Assembly: GCA_001189495.1 (NCBI GenBank)
Contig: CP012068.1
Location: forward strand, 1,364,001-1,428,000
Length of the DNA stretch: 64,000 bases
From: Eubacterium sulci ATCC 35585
GTDB lineage: Bacteria; Bacillota; Clostridia; Peptostreptococcales; Anaerovoracaceae
Direction of reading: 5' to 3'
Part shown: positions 18,031-28,300 of the stretch, one piece after another
How the letters are laid out: every line of letters starts with the position of its first letter
Position numbering within the stretch: position 1 is the first letter of the stretch
The notes under the pieces: model-generated
The model's input: only the letters and a program-made list of their open reading frames with translations
Told to the model about the DNA's origin: nothing
The model's database searches: none
Translations under genes and position numbers: made by a program

Positions 18031-19497
18031 TTATCTCGCCTTGTCTGAATCCCAGAAAGATCTTGAGAAAAGTATCAGTATTGCGTACATCTCTAGTCTT
18101 CCAAGTAGCATTATAACCGAGCAAACGAGCTTTCCTGCCGGTGAAAAAATCCTGTAATCAGCATTCACTATCTTTCCAAAACCCGCACCTACATTTGTGA
18201 ATAGAGCGATAGGTGCCGTTAGCGTGGTCTCCATATCCATATTTTCTAGTGAGAGCACTAAAGCCGAAAGCAGGTATACTGCCATGAAAAGTAGTATGAA
18301 CGTCGATATGATTGAAGCCTTGCTTGCTGAAACAGGTTTACCCTGAATGGTAACGGCTTTTATTGACTTTGGATGTATCCTCTTATACACACCTCTAGAT
18401 ATCAGCTTGAGGAATACTACAAACCTTATCACCTTGATTCCGCCACAGGTTGAATTTGCACATCCACCTATTAGGCAAACCGCTATCAAGACAACCTTGC
18501 AAACCGTTGGCCAGGTTCCAACATCGGCAAATAGGAAACCGCTTGTGCATGCAAATGAAACTACACCGTAGAAAGCATTTAAGAGGGATTCCTTGATACC
18601 TGTACTTGTTCCTGAGATAAAGAGTCCTCCAGCAGTAAGCAAAGTTGCTACTGCTATTATTATGAGAAAGGCTCTGCTCTCTATATCTTTGATGATGTGT
18701 TTCATTCTACCCTGATATATGTTGATATATACAAGGAAGTTGAGCGACGAAATTATGGAAAATATTGCAATGACCATCTTCACGTAAGGTGTAAAGTACA
18801 TCTCGACCGTACCGTGATAGTCTAAAATACCAGCCGTACATATAGATGTCATGGTGTTAACTAAGGCCTCATAGAAAGGTACCTTGCCGAGCATAAGAAA
18901 CATTAGCTCAAGCACTGAAATTCCAGCATATATACCATAGCAAAGATATGCGGTTTCCATGATTCTTGCGCTTCCCTGCATAAGTTCAGGGCCTGGAAGT
19001 TCGGCTGCAGCAAGCTTCTTACCACTTGCACCTAGCGACGACATAACAATGATGGCAAGAAGTATTACCCCCATTCCGCCAAGCCAACTCGAGGTAGCCT
19101 TCCAAAGCAAAATTCCTCTAGACATAAGATTAGGATCTATTACCCATGAGCTACTGGTTGTCCAGGATGCAACTGATTCAAATATCGCATCTACTACAGT
19201 AAAGCCCTTTCCTGCAAAAATATACGGTAAAATTCCACCTGTAATTACAGTAAGCCAGCACACTAGTACTACAAAGTAGCTTTCTCTTGATTTTATTACC
19301 TTTCCTGTCTGTTTCTTTGTTAGGAATAATCCTAAGACTCCAAGAAGAGCAAGTATTCCTATCGAGAAAGTCATGGCTCTAAGCGACATAAGGTCGTGGT
19401 CCATGGCTGCGCAAAGAAATGATGGAAGCATGGTTGCACTCTCTAGCAAAAGAAGCGTAGAGATTGTTCTAAATATCAATTTATGATTAAATGACAA
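18031..19497 (-). CDS. TrkH family potassium uptake membrane subunit (second copy)
   Basis: A 488-residue polytopic membrane protein of the TrkH/KtrB superfamily. The four pore-loop repeats are recognisable by TSSSWVIDPNL, TSICTAGILDYHG, GGCANSTCGGIKV and ALFTNVGAGFGK, with a selectivity-filter Gly in most. It starts with TTG after GGAGG. It is cotranscribed with another trkH and trkA (gaps of 11 bases). At about 488 residues it is the usual length. The first pore loop (TTSSSWVI) is less canonical than in the other copy (TTGATIM), so ion selectivity may differ. Confidence 0.9.
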   Translation of the reverse strand: MSFNHKLIFRTISTLLLLESATMLPSFLCAAMDHDLMSLRAMTFSIGILALLGVLGLFLTKKQTGKVIKSRESYFVVLVCWLTVITGGILPYIFAGKGFTVVDAIFESVASWTTSSSWVIDPNLMSRGILLWKATSSWLGGMGVILLAIIVMSSLGASGKKLAAAELPGPELMQGSARIMETAYLCYGIYAGISVLELMFLMLGKVPFYEALVNTMTSICTAGILDYHGTVEMYFTPYVKMVIAIFSIISSLNFLVYINIYQGRMKHIIKDIESRAFLIIIAVATLLTAGGLFISGTSTGIKESLLNAFYGVVSFACTSGFLFADVGTWPTVCKVVLIAVCLIGGCANSTCGGIKVIRFVVFLKLISRGVYKRIHPKSIKAVTIQGKPVSASKASIISTFILLFMAVYLLSALVLSLENMDMETTLTAPIALFTNVGAGFGKIVNADYRIFSPAGKLVCSVIMLLGRLEMYAILILFSRSFWDSDKAR

Positions 19498-19508
19498 TTC
19501 CTACCTCC

Positions 19509-20978
19509 TTAAACCCTATTGCTGTCCCAGTACCTAGGCGAAAATAGGACGAGCAAAGTAAATAGCTCTAATCTTCCAGCAATCATCAAAATGGATAGCA
19601 CAAATGTCGCGTAGTCCGAAAAACCACTGAAATTCATAGCTGGTCCAACACCATTAAAGCCAGGTCCCACATTGCTTAGGCATGTGAGAACTGCAGTAAG
19701 ACTTGTGACAAGGTCTTTACCATCCACGGCAATAAGTAGTGTTCCAACAAAGAGCACTGCTATATAAAGAAAAATGAAATTAACTATATTTGTAACAACA
19801 GACTGCTGCACAGGAATCTTATTAATAGTCATATTAATGATTCTGTTTGGGTGTAGCTTTTGGAAAAATCCACGTTTAACATATTTGATAGCTGCAAGAA
19901 TTCTAATTATCTTGACGCCTCCACCTGTGGAAGACGAGCACGCACCAGTTATCAAAACAATAAATATCAGCATCTTGCAGAAAGCTGGCCAAAGATCAAA
20001 GTCTGTCGTCGCATATCCCGTTGTAGTCATAACGGAAACTATGTGGAAGAAGGAATCTCGTATAGCCTTTGATATGCTTGCATACCCTCCCTGAAGCATC
20101 AGTACGATAGCTGAAGCAAAGGAGAAAACAAAGATAATTCCAAGGTATAGTCTTAGCTCCTCATCTGCAAAAAAATCCTTAAATCTCTTGCGAGGAATAA
20201 AGAAGTAAAGGTTAAAGTTTATTCCGCAAAGCGCCATAAATATGATTATAACCCACTGAATATAAGGACTTGTAAAATGTGCCACGCTGTCTGCATAGTT
20301 TGAAAACCCGCCTGTTCCAACGGTTCCAAATGTATGAATAGCTGAGTCATATGCGCTCATTCCACCGACTACTAACAGAATAAATTCTACTACTGTAAAT
20401 CCTATATAAAGAATATATAGTGTCTTGGAGTTATCTGAAAACCTTGCAGTTACTTTTGTTAGAGTTGGTCCTGGGGTCTCAGCAGACGCAACATTTTGTC
20501 CACCTATTCCTATAGATGGAAGAAGTGCAGTTGCAAGCACAACTATACCCATGCCCCCTAGCCAATGCGTGAATGAACGCCAAAAGAGCACAGACTTAGC
20601 CTGTGACTCTATATCTGTCATTATAGTAGCTCCTGTGGTCGAAAAACCCGAGCATAGCTCAAAGAATGCATCAAAAGGATTTGGGATAGCACCTGTCAAA
20701 ACCATTGGCACAGCGCCGATGATGGAGCTTACAATCCAAATCAAACTAACTATTAAAAAGCCATCCCTCTGCTTAAGCTTAAGGTCACTTGGATTGAAAA
20801 ATTTCATCAAAATAAGCCCTACTATGCCGCACGCTGCCATTGTCCCGCCAAAGCAAAGCCCCTCAAAGTATTCTCCATAGATAAGGGCTATTATTACAGT
20901 CGGTATAAAGGAAATACCAAGCACTACAAATAGAGCCCCCATCATTCTCAGTAAAGCACTGTGTTTCTTAGATGACAT
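19509..20978 (-). CDS. trkH: TrkH family potassium uptake membrane subunit (first copy)
   Basis: A 489-residue polytopic membrane protein forming a K+-translocating pore. Its pore-loop motifs are CSGFSTTGATIMTD, GTVGTGGFSNYAD, TGACSSSTGGGVKI and CLSNVGPGFNGVGP, all with the conserved glycines. It lies directly downstream of trkA (11-base gap), whose cytosolic RCK protein gates it by binding nucleotide. GGAGTG precedes the ATG. The product shares the fold and order of the next gene but is only partly similar, so the pair looks like an old duplication. Confidence 0.92.
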   Translation of the reverse strand: MSSKKHSALLRMMGALFVVLGISFIPTVIIALIYGEYFEGLCFGGTMAACGIVGLILMKFFNPSDLKLKQRDGFLIVSLIWIVSSIIGAVPMVLTGAIPNPFDAFFELCSGFSTTGATIMTDIESQAKSVLFWRSFTHWLGGMGIVVLATALLPSIGIGGQNVASAETPGPTLTKVTARFSDNSKTLYILYIGFTVVEFILLVVGGMSAYDSAIHTFGTVGTGGFSNYADSVAHFTSPYIQWVIIIFMALCGINFNLYFFIPRKRFKDFFADEELRLYLGIIFVFSFASAIVLMLQGGYASISKAIRDSFFHIVSVMTTTGYATTDFDLWPAFCKMLIFIVLITGACSSSTGGGVKIIRILAAIKYVKRGFFQKLHPNRIINMTINKIPVQQSVVTNIVNFIFLYIAVLFVGTLLIAVDGKDLVTSLTAVLTCLSNVGPGFNGVGPAMNFSGFSDYATFVLSILMIAGRLELFTLLVLFSPRYWDSNRV

Positions 20979-20989
20979 CTAACACTCCA

Positions 20990-22336
20990 CTATCTAATCT
21001 TCATAAGTTTCTCTAGATCTGCGATGTCGGATAGTAGCGAGAACATAATCACTCTATCTCCATCTTTGATTCTAGCATTTCCGTCAGGTATGATAACCTC
21101 TCCCTGACGATATATAGAAGCTATAAGAACTCCCTTAGGAAGGTTTAGGTTTTGAAGAGTATCTCCAACCATCTTCATTCCTGGAGTTGCTACAACCTCA
21201 ATAATCTCAGCCTGCCCCTGAACGAGCATGGATGAAATTACTCTCTTCTCGCCCTGGATAATACTGAAGATATAAGCAGCTGTGATATCGAGTGGGTTAA
21301 GCACCATGTCAACACCCATCTCCTCAATCAGTCCAGAATAGCTTTCTCTACTGATCTTAGATATTACATCTTCTATTCCCTTCTGCTTTGCAGTTAGTGC
21401 AAGCAGTAGGTTTTGTTCGTCGTATCCAGTTGCTGTAACAAAGGCATCCATCTCATCGATGTTTTCCTCCTCAAGCATATCCATATCAGTTCCATCGCCG
21501 TGAAGAATCATGACATTTGGTATTCTTGTTGAAAGGTACTGACATCTTTCCTTGCTCTGCTCTACGAGCTTAACTGAAGCTCCAAAATCTGCAAGCCTCT
21601 GAGCTAGATAGTAGCCAGTCTTTCCTCCACCGATAATCATTACCTTCTGAAGATCTGTATACTTGCCCTTTACATGAACCTTTTTGTTAAGTTCCATGAT
21701 TTCATTCTTTTCGCCGACAACGTAAACGGCATCATCTTCGCGGATTTCGTCGTTACCATGAGGTATGATAACCTTACCATTTCTTGATATGGCGGCAATC
21801 AGCATGTCTGGCATAAGCCTTCTAACATCAGGCATCTTAAGGCCGATGAGTTCTTTCTTGCGCTTTGCCTTAAACTCGATAAGTGCAATTCGGCCGCTTG
21901 TGAAAACACCGTTGTTTAGCGTGTATTTTTCTGAGAGATATTTGTATATCTCCATAGTAATAGCAAAATCAGGGTTAACGATGTAGTCGATACCCATTGA
22001 TGTTCTAATGAATTCGAAGTGCTTCATATACTCTGGGTCTCTAACTCTGACTATGACCCTGTGGCATCCTAGCTTCTTAGCGAAGCCACCGATGACAAGG
22101 TTAGTCTCGTCCCTACCAGTTGCAACAAGCACGTACTGGAACTTGTTTATTCCTATCTCTTTTAGTACGTTGATATCTCTGGCATCCTCATTTACAGTCA
22201 TAACGTCAAACTGCTGAGAAAGTCTGTCGAGCAGCGCGTCATTTGTGTCAACAATCGTTATTGAATAATCTCCACCAACTAGCGCCTCGCATACTTTGAT
22301 GCCTAATTTTCCTCCGCCTATAATCGCTATATTCAT
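20990..22336 (-). CDS. trkA: Trk system potassium transport regulatory protein TrkA
   Basis: A 448-residue cytosolic protein made of two RCK units. Each has a Rossmann TrkA_N domain (IIGGGKLGIKV at the start and IIGGGKTGYYLAQRL at about 230) followed by a TrkA_C domain ending near 220 and 448. It binds NAD(H)/ATP and controls the TrkH pore. It is first in the trkA-trkH-trkH group; one gating protein therefore serves two different pore genes. Confidence 0.93.
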   Translation of the reverse strand: MNIAIIGGGKLGIKVCEALVGGDYSITIVDTNDALLDRLSQQFDVMTVNEDARDINVLKEIGINKFQYVLVATGRDETNLVIGGFAKKLGCHRVIVRVRDPEYMKHFEFIRTSMGIDYIVNPDFAITMEIYKYLSEKYTLNNGVFTSGRIALIEFKAKRKKELIGLKMPDVRRLMPDMLIAAISRNGKVIIPHGNDEIREDDAVYVVGEKNEIMELNKKVHVKGKYTDLQKVMIIGGGKTGYYLAQRLADFGASVKLVEQSKERCQYLSTRIPNVMILHGDGTDMDMLEEENIDEMDAFVTATGYDEQNLLLALTAKQKGIEDVISKISRESYSGLIEEMGVDMVLNPLDITAAYIFSIIQGEKRVISSMLVQGQAEIIEVVATPGMKMVGDTLQNLNLPKGVLIASIYRQGEVIIPDGNARIKDGDRVIMFSLLSDIADLEKLMKIR

Positions 22337-22362
22337 CTGGATTCCTACATTCCTTCCACTAT

Positions 22363-23679
22363 CTATGCAAAAGCGTTATAAATCGCTCTGATAGCAGTTT
22401 CAAAATCTTTATTCTCTACTCCGACGATGATATTGATTTCACTTGATCCCTGTTCTATCATCCTCAGGTTTACATTTGCATCAGCAAGTGCTCCAAATAG
22501 CTTAGCTGATACACCCTTACGTCTGTTCATTCCGTGACCTACAGTGGCAATCAGCGCCATATCCTCAAAGCACTCTATTCCATCTGGTTCAAGCTGCTTT
22601 CTAAAAGCATCTACCATATCATCTAGTCTGCCTTTGATAGAGCTATTAGAAATTACTACAGATACCGTATCTATTCCGCTTGGAATGTGCTCAAAGCTGC
22701 AATCAAAGTCCTCAAGTATAGCAAGGATTCTTCTAACAAATCCACGCTCTGTGCTCATCATATGCTTATATAGCGCAATAACTGTAAAGTCCTTCTTGCC
22801 AGCAATACCAGTGATTACATCACTATCAGCTGTATACTCAGGCTCAGCAGTAATCATTGTGCCTGGGTCCTGTGGAAGATTTGTATTTCTGATGTTGATT
22901 GGAATATTTGCAACTCTAACCGGGTAGATAGCATCTTCATGAAGAACTGAAGCTCCCATATATGAAAGCTCTCTAAGCTCCTTGTATGAAATCTTATCGA
23001 TTCTTCTTGGATTATCCACAATATGCGGATCAGCCATCAAAAAGCCCGAAACATCTGTCCAGTTCTCATACACCTCTGCGCCTATAGCTCTAGCAACTAC
23101 AGCACCAGTGATATCCGAGCCCCCTCTTGAGAACGTCTTAACATTGCCTGATGACTTATATGAGCCATAGAAGCCAGGAAGAACTGCATATTCGTGCTTA
23201 TCTAAGCATTCCTTGATAGCCTTATTTGTCTCCTCTTCGAGCATCTTACCGTTATCAGAAAACAAAATGAGCTCCTGCGTATCGACAAAGTCGTAGCCTA
23301 GGAAGTCAGCTGTTAGCATAGCGCTCAAATACTCACCTCGGCTTGCGATATAGTCAGGCGTGCAACCCTTCTCTAGATTCTCTCTGATAATATCAAACTC
23401 CTTAGCGATATTAACCTTTGTATCTAGGTTTGCAGCAGTAGCAGTGAACCTATCCTCTACAACCTGAAGTAGCTGGTTGTACGGGAAGTTATGTTCTCTG
23501 TGCGTATGACAAAGATATAGGATATCCGTCATCTTTGTATCTGTATCAAAACGTTTACCTGGCGCTGAGACAATGACGTATCTTCTGTCCTTATCAGCTG
23601 TAACGATTTCCTTTAATTTTTCGATTTGAAACTTGTCGGCAACGGAAGAGCCACCGAACTTAGCTACCTTAACTCCCAT
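22363..23679 (-). CDS. lysC: Aspartate kinase
   Basis: A 438-residue protein that phosphorylates aspartate, opening the pathway to lysine, threonine and methionine. KFGGSSVADKFQ is at 8-19, the ASRGEYLSAMLTADFLG substrate loop around 120, and FSRGGSDITGAVVARAIGAE at about 185. Two ACT domains at the C-terminus (about 300-438) suggest feedback control by an amino acid. AAAGGAG precedes the ATG. It is 26 bases upstream of trkA, so these may share a message. It lies close to metK, which uses methionine from the same pathway. Confidence 0.92.
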   Translation of the reverse strand: MGVKVAKFGGSSVADKFQIEKLKEIVTADKDRRYVIVSAPGKRFDTDTKMTDILYLCHTHREHNFPYNQLLQVVEDRFTATAANLDTKVNIAKEFDIIRENLEKGCTPDYIASRGEYLSAMLTADFLGYDFVDTQELILFSDNGKMLEEETNKAIKECLDKHEYAVLPGFYGSYKSSGNVKTFSRGGSDITGAVVARAIGAEVYENWTDVSGFLMADPHIVDNPRRIDKISYKELRELSYMGASVLHEDAIYPVRVANIPINIRNTNLPQDPGTMITAEPEYTADSDVITGIAGKKDFTVIALYKHMMSTERGFVRRILAILEDFDCSFEHIPSGIDTVSVVISNSSIKGRLDDMVDAFRKQLEPDGIECFEDMALIATVGHGMNRRKGVSAKLFGALADANVNLRMIEQGSSEINIIVGVENKDFETAIRAIYNAFA

Positions 23680-23762
23680 GTGTAAAATTCTCCTTTTGAT
23701 AAGCCAATTTTGAGCTATCTATATATTATATCAAAAACAATTCTCAATGCAAATAAAATAGC

Positions 23763-23793
23763 TCGATATATGAGTAAAATACCCATATATCGA
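23763..23793 (-). terminator. Probable terminator after metK
   Basis: TCGATATATG-centred arms (23763-23775 and 23781-23793) form a 13-bp hairpin with one G-U pair. On the minus strand it is followed by a T-rich run interrupted by A (CTATTTTATTT). The AT-rich stem makes it weaker than its neighbours. Confidence 0.6.
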
Positions 23794-23833
23794 ACTTTTC
23801 TAGTCTGTCAATTTAATCTTGTTGTCAATTCAA

Positions 23834-25012
23834 TTATAGTTCTGCCTTTAGGGCATCTACCTTGTCTAGTTTTTCCCAAGGTAGCTCAACATCTGTTCTT
23901 CCGAAATGTCCATATGCAGCAGTCTTTCTGTAGATAGGTCTTCTTAGATCCAAATCTCTGATAATAGCTGCTGGACGGAAGTCGAAGTTCTTCTCTACGA
24001 TCTTTGCAATTTCCTCATCGTCGAGCTTTCCTGTACCGAATGTATCAACCATGATGGAAACAGGCTTAGCAACACCGATTGCATAAGCAAGCTGAATCTC
24101 GCAGCGGTCTGCAAGTCCTGCGGCAACTACGTTCTTAGCTGCATATCTAGCTGCGTATGATGCTGAACGGTCTACCTTTGTTGGGTCCTTACCTGAGAAT
24201 GCACCACCGCCGTGTCTTGCAAATCCACCGTATGTATCTACGATGATCTTACGTCCTGTAAGCCCTGAATCTCCGTGAGGTCCACCGATTACGAATCTGC
24301 CTGTAGGGTTTACGAAGTACTTTGTCTCATCATCAAGAAGCTCTGCTGGAATTGATGCCTTGATTACCTTCTCAATGATATCCTTATGAATCTGCTCCTG
24401 ACTAACATCAGGATCGTGCTGTGTTGAAATCAAAACAGTATCAATTCTCTTAACCTGATGTCCATCGTACTCTACTGTAACCTGGCTCTTTCCGTCAGGT
24501 CTTAGGTATGAAAGCTCTCCGCTCTTTCTCACCTCTGTGAGCTTTAGAGCTAGCTTGTGTGCTAGTGAAATTGGCATAGGCATAAGCTCTGGTGTCTCGT
24601 TGCAAGCATATCCGAACATAAGTCCCTGGTCTCCTGCACCAACCTGCTCAATTTGGTCATTGAGAGTACCTTCCTTGTACTCAAGTGCGTGGTCAACGCC
24701 CATAGCGATATCTGACGACTGTTCGTCGATAGCTGATAGAATTGCGCATGTGTTTCCATCAAAACCATACTCACCCTTGTTATATCCTATGTCGTTGATT
24801 ACACCTCTAACGATCTTTGGGATGTCAATATAGCAGTTTGTGCTAATCTCACCCATTACCATTGCATATCCTGTTGTTGTAGTTGTTTCGCAGGCAACTC
24901 TTCCCTGTGGATCTTGCTCCATAATTGCGTCCAAAATCGCATCTGAAATTTGGTCACAGATTTTATCTGGATGTCCTTCTGTTACTGACTCTGAAGTAAA
25001 TAGCTTTCTCAT
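23834..25012 (-). CDS. metK: S-adenosylmethionine synthetase
   Basis: A 392-residue enzyme making SAM from methionine and [20 protein letters not shown] at the N-terminus, [19 protein letters not shown], and [13 protein letters not shown] mark the ATP, metal and phosphate sites. The ATG at 25012 is chosen because AGGAG lies just before it; a GTG at 25030 would overlap that ribosome site. The gene is preceded by a SAM-I riboswitch with its own terminator and a strong promoter, so the product shuts off its own synthesis. Confidence 0.96.
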   Translation of the reverse strand: MRKLFTSESVTEGHPDKICDQISDAILDAIMEQDPQGRVACETTTTTGYAMVMGEISTNCYIDIPKIVRGVINDIGYNKGEYGFDGNTCAILSAIDEQSSDIAMGVDHALEYKEGTLNDQIEQVGAGDQGLMFGYACNETPELMPMPISLAHKLALKLTEVRKSGELSYLRPDGKSQVTVEYDGHQVKRIDTVLISTQHDPDVSQEQIHKDIIEKVIKASIPAELLDDETKYFVNPTGRFVIGGPHGDSGLTGRKIIVDTYGGFARHGGGAFSGKDPTKVDRSASYAARYAAKNVVAAGLADRCEIQLAYAIGVAKPVSIMVDTFGTGKLDDEEIAKIVEKNFDFRPAAIIRDLDLRRPIYRKTAAYGHFGRTDVELPWEKLDKVDALKAEL

Positions 25013-25040
25013 TTTTGCTCCTTTCCTCACCTTATCAAAA

Positions 25041-25071
25041 GAAAAAACCTTTCCTCAAAAAGAAAAGGTTT
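25041..25071 (-). terminator. SAM-I riboswitch terminator (expression platform)
   Basis: On the minus strand AAACCTTT (25064-25071) pairs with AAAGGTTT (25045-25052), followed by a T-rich tract (TTTTTTC). It sits between the aptamer and the metK ribosome site and is the switching element. Confidence 0.85.
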
Positions 25072-25086
25072 GAACTCACAATTCAT

Positions 25087-25194
25087 TCCTCATCTTTCAG
25101 ACTGTTATCTGTAGGATGTAGCACCTTTCCGTGCCTATCAGCACATAGGTTGCCGGGCATCGCAGGGCCTATTCCCTCCGCCGCTCTTGATAAG
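25087..25194 (-). ncRNA. SAM-I (S-box) riboswitch controlling metK
   Basis: The minus strand shows the conserved S-box core: CTTATCAAGAG at the 5' end (P1), GGAGGGA, GGCCC, GATGCCCGGCAACC, then the 3' P1 strand GATGAG, which pairs with CTTATC. SAM binding stabilises P1 and lets the terminator at 25041-25071 form, which stops transcription before metK. Confidence 0.96.
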
Positions 25195-25206
25195 GATTAT
25201 ACCCAA

Positions 25207-25234
25207 AGTATACAGATTTTAACAAATTTGTCAA
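25207..25234 (-). promoter_or_regulatory. metK promoter
   Basis: TTGACA (25229-25234), a 16-base spacer and TATACT (25207-25212) on the minus strand, starting the SAM-I leader. Confidence 0.8.
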
Positions 25235-25280
25235 GGCAAAGTAAATGAGATTTTAATATATTAAGTACGCAAAATCAAAG

Positions 25281-25313
25281 CAAAAGAGGGCCGAAGTTTA
25301 TTTCGTGCCCTCT
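25281..25313 (-). terminator. Terminator of the surface protein gene
   Basis: On the minus strand AGAGGGC (25307-25313) pairs with GCCCTCT (25285-25291), followed by TTTTGCTTTGATTTTG. It is about 80 bases after the stop codon. The intervening stretch holds no gene I can see. Confidence 0.75.
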
Positions 25314-25391
25314 CTGTGCTGCACTTCACATATTAAAGTCAGCTAAGACTTGTGGAGTATTTGGGTTTAACTATATATTAGGAATATAAGT

Positions 25392-28300
25392 CTATTTCTT
25401 AAGTAATTTGTTAGCAGCTTCGCTCGAAATCAAATCATCTCCGCCCAATACAAAGCACTTTTGAACCTTTGCCTTAGATATATACGCAGCTGCTTCAGAT
25501 AAATTGCTATTACTTACTAAAAGTAGAGGGCTATTATCAATAGCACATAATACACCTGCACAAAGGCCATCTGGAAAGTTAAGACCATATGTTAAGTATA
25601 CCTTTTTGTGTTCTCCTGCAAAGAATTTTTCAGCCACTACTCTTGATGTAGCAAACCTATCTGAACCTTCTAGACGTTCAACATTGCCAAGCTTTGATAC
25701 TGCATTTTCAACATTTTTGCTAACAACATCACTTCCACCTATCAAATAGAACTTCTTGCCGTTATGAGTTTTTAAGTATGCTATCTGATCATCACTTAGC
25801 TTGCTTCCTACTAGCATTATTGGCTTACCTGCTGCTGATGCCGAAAGTGCATCAGCAAAATTGTATGCGTTACAAAGCGCGATATCCTCACCATGAGCAC
25901 CAGATGCCTTAAGAACCTCTAGATTTGTTTCAAATCTTGTGCCACCCTCAAGTCTATGTTTTTTTCCTGGCATCATATCAGCAATTTGCTTTGATACGAC
26001 ATCTTCTCCTCCTATGATATAGATATTTGCATTTTCCGATGCATTCTTTTTTACATAAGCACTTATGTCATTTGCACTTGACTTATTTACTATCAAAACA
26101 GGAGCATTCTTTACCTTTGCAAGATATGTAGCCGAAAGTGCATCCGCAAAGTTATCACCGTTTGCAATTACAATATTATCGAACTTCTCCACACCAAGTT
26201 TTTCTTTTAGCTTATCCGCTATTGCCATTGAAGTTTCAAAACGAGTTTCTCCTGCAATTCTCTCTGTGCCCTTATCTTTATCGTTCTTTAATCTTTCAAC
26301 CTCTTCTGCAAGCTCTTTAACCTTTGCTTCAGCAGCTCTTTTATCGGCCTCTGCTTTCTCTGCCTTTGCAATAGCATTATTAAGTTCAGCTTCAGCTTTT
26401 TCTGCTCTTGCTTCTGCTGCCTTCTTAGCAGTTTCTGCCTTTTCAGCCCTTGCCTCTGCTACCTTCTTATCGGCCTCTGCCTTTTCAGCCTTTGCTTCAG
26501 CTAATTTCTTTTCTGCTTCTGCTTTTTCTGCCTTAGTTACAGCCTTATCCTTTTCTGCCTCTGCAGATGCAAGCTTATCTTGAGCCTTTTTCTTTTCACT
26601 TTCAGCCTGAACAAGTTTTTCTTCTGCCTGCTTCTTATCCTCTTCAGCTTTTGCTAACTTTTCTTCAGCTGCATTCTTTGCTTTTTCGGCATCCGCTGCC
26701 TTTGCCTCTGCTGCTTTTTGAGCCTTCTCTGCCTCTGCTGCTTTTAGCTCTGCATCCGCCTTACCTTTTTCTATGTCGGCAATCTTCTTATTCAGAGCAT
26801 CCTCGTCGATTGTCTTTTCTATCGATACTGTTAGTTCCTCTTCGGTTGTAAGCTTAGCTGTAATCTCATAAACACCTTGATCATTTGGTATAATCTCTGT
26901 GCCATCAACACTTACTGTGTACTTATATAGCTCTTTCTTATTGATCTTAAAGCTTAATTCACTTCCCTGTGAGCAATATCTTGGGTTTTCGCCCTCGACA
27001 TCCTTTATTCCGCTTCCGACAAAATCCACCTTGCACTTCTTTGCCAGCTTAATTTTAATATTTGGCAAGCTGCTAAGGTTTCCTGATACAGTATCTGCGT
27101 TCAAATTAGGGTTCAATCCCTGTGAATATGTTAGGTTTCTATGTGATCCTGGATTACTTCCAAATCCATTGCTCTCTAGGCAACCGTTAACTAGCTCAAG
27201 TTCATCTCCTTCGATGTTATCTGGAATAGTCAATGAAACTAGCTGTTGCTTTGGATTTCCACTAAAGTCGTAAACACCGAAAGGACTTCCAGGAACGGAT
27301 TTGTATGATTTCCCATTCTTATCCTTATATGAAATTGTTGTATTTCTGTTATATACACCTGCTAGCTTTTCCACTGGATTTAAAAGACCATTGAACTGGA
27401 TATTTATCTTATCTCCAGCCTTCAGTTTTGTTGTATCCGTTATCTTGTTTCCATTTGTGTCAAGGATTTCATAGTTCATCTCTCTTGCATTTATTACTTG
27501 ATATGTTGTCTTACCATCCTTTTCTACTTTAATGATATGTCTTCCCGTTGTTAACTTTGATACTGTAACTTCACCACTTGCATTTGTATTAACACCATCA
27601 TTAGTGAATCCTTTATACTTAAGGCTTTCTTCCACTACGCTTCTGTTGACAGTCACTGTGCTACCAGCTTCTGGCTTAAACGAATAGCTTGCACCATTTT
27701 CACCTTTTAGATAGTAAATTGTGTCATGTTCTGCATCGATTGGCATCATCTTGACCCCACGATTGATATTCATATTTGTCTGTATTGATGAATCGTTATT
27801 GCCAACTTTAACCATAAACACACCAGTTAGTTCTGGCCAGATTGCTGAGAAGTCAGTTCCTCCTTGAGCTTCTGAGTGTATTACTGCATCGTATTTTACG
27901 AGTACAATTGCTGTTCCGCTATGATTTGCTTTGATCTTTGCTACAGCCGAATTATTCTTATTTGCTGTTACTGATACTACATCTGAAGCATTTCCGTTCT
28001 CGTCTATTACCTCGTAGTGGAAGTCTGGAATTGCAATTTTGCTGTTCATGAAGTTTTCTATAGGCTGCCAGTTTCTAACACAGTTTAGTTCATAGCTTCC
28101 GCCCTCTGCCATCTCAAGGAAACCCTTTTGATTTATGTTGATATAGACATTTGCCATGTCGTGAACATTCTTATTGAATCTGTAAACAGTATCCTTCTGA
28201 TAGCTGCTATCTCCGATATGCAAATCCTTTTCTGTAACTTCGATTGGTTCTGTAACATTAAAGTTCTTTGGAAATGCCCAGTATGTAACACCCTTAGGAT

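Noticed and set aside
25013-25030. GTG start for metK at 25030
   Set aside because: It overlaps the ribosome site of the ATG at 25012, where the conserved sequence begins.
26065-26583. Long plus-strand open frame (172 codons) opposite the surface-protein coiled coil
   Set aside because: It is the antisense shadow of the Lys/Glu/Ala-rich repeat; it has no ribosome site or promoter and its Ser/Ala/Phe composition follows from the complement.
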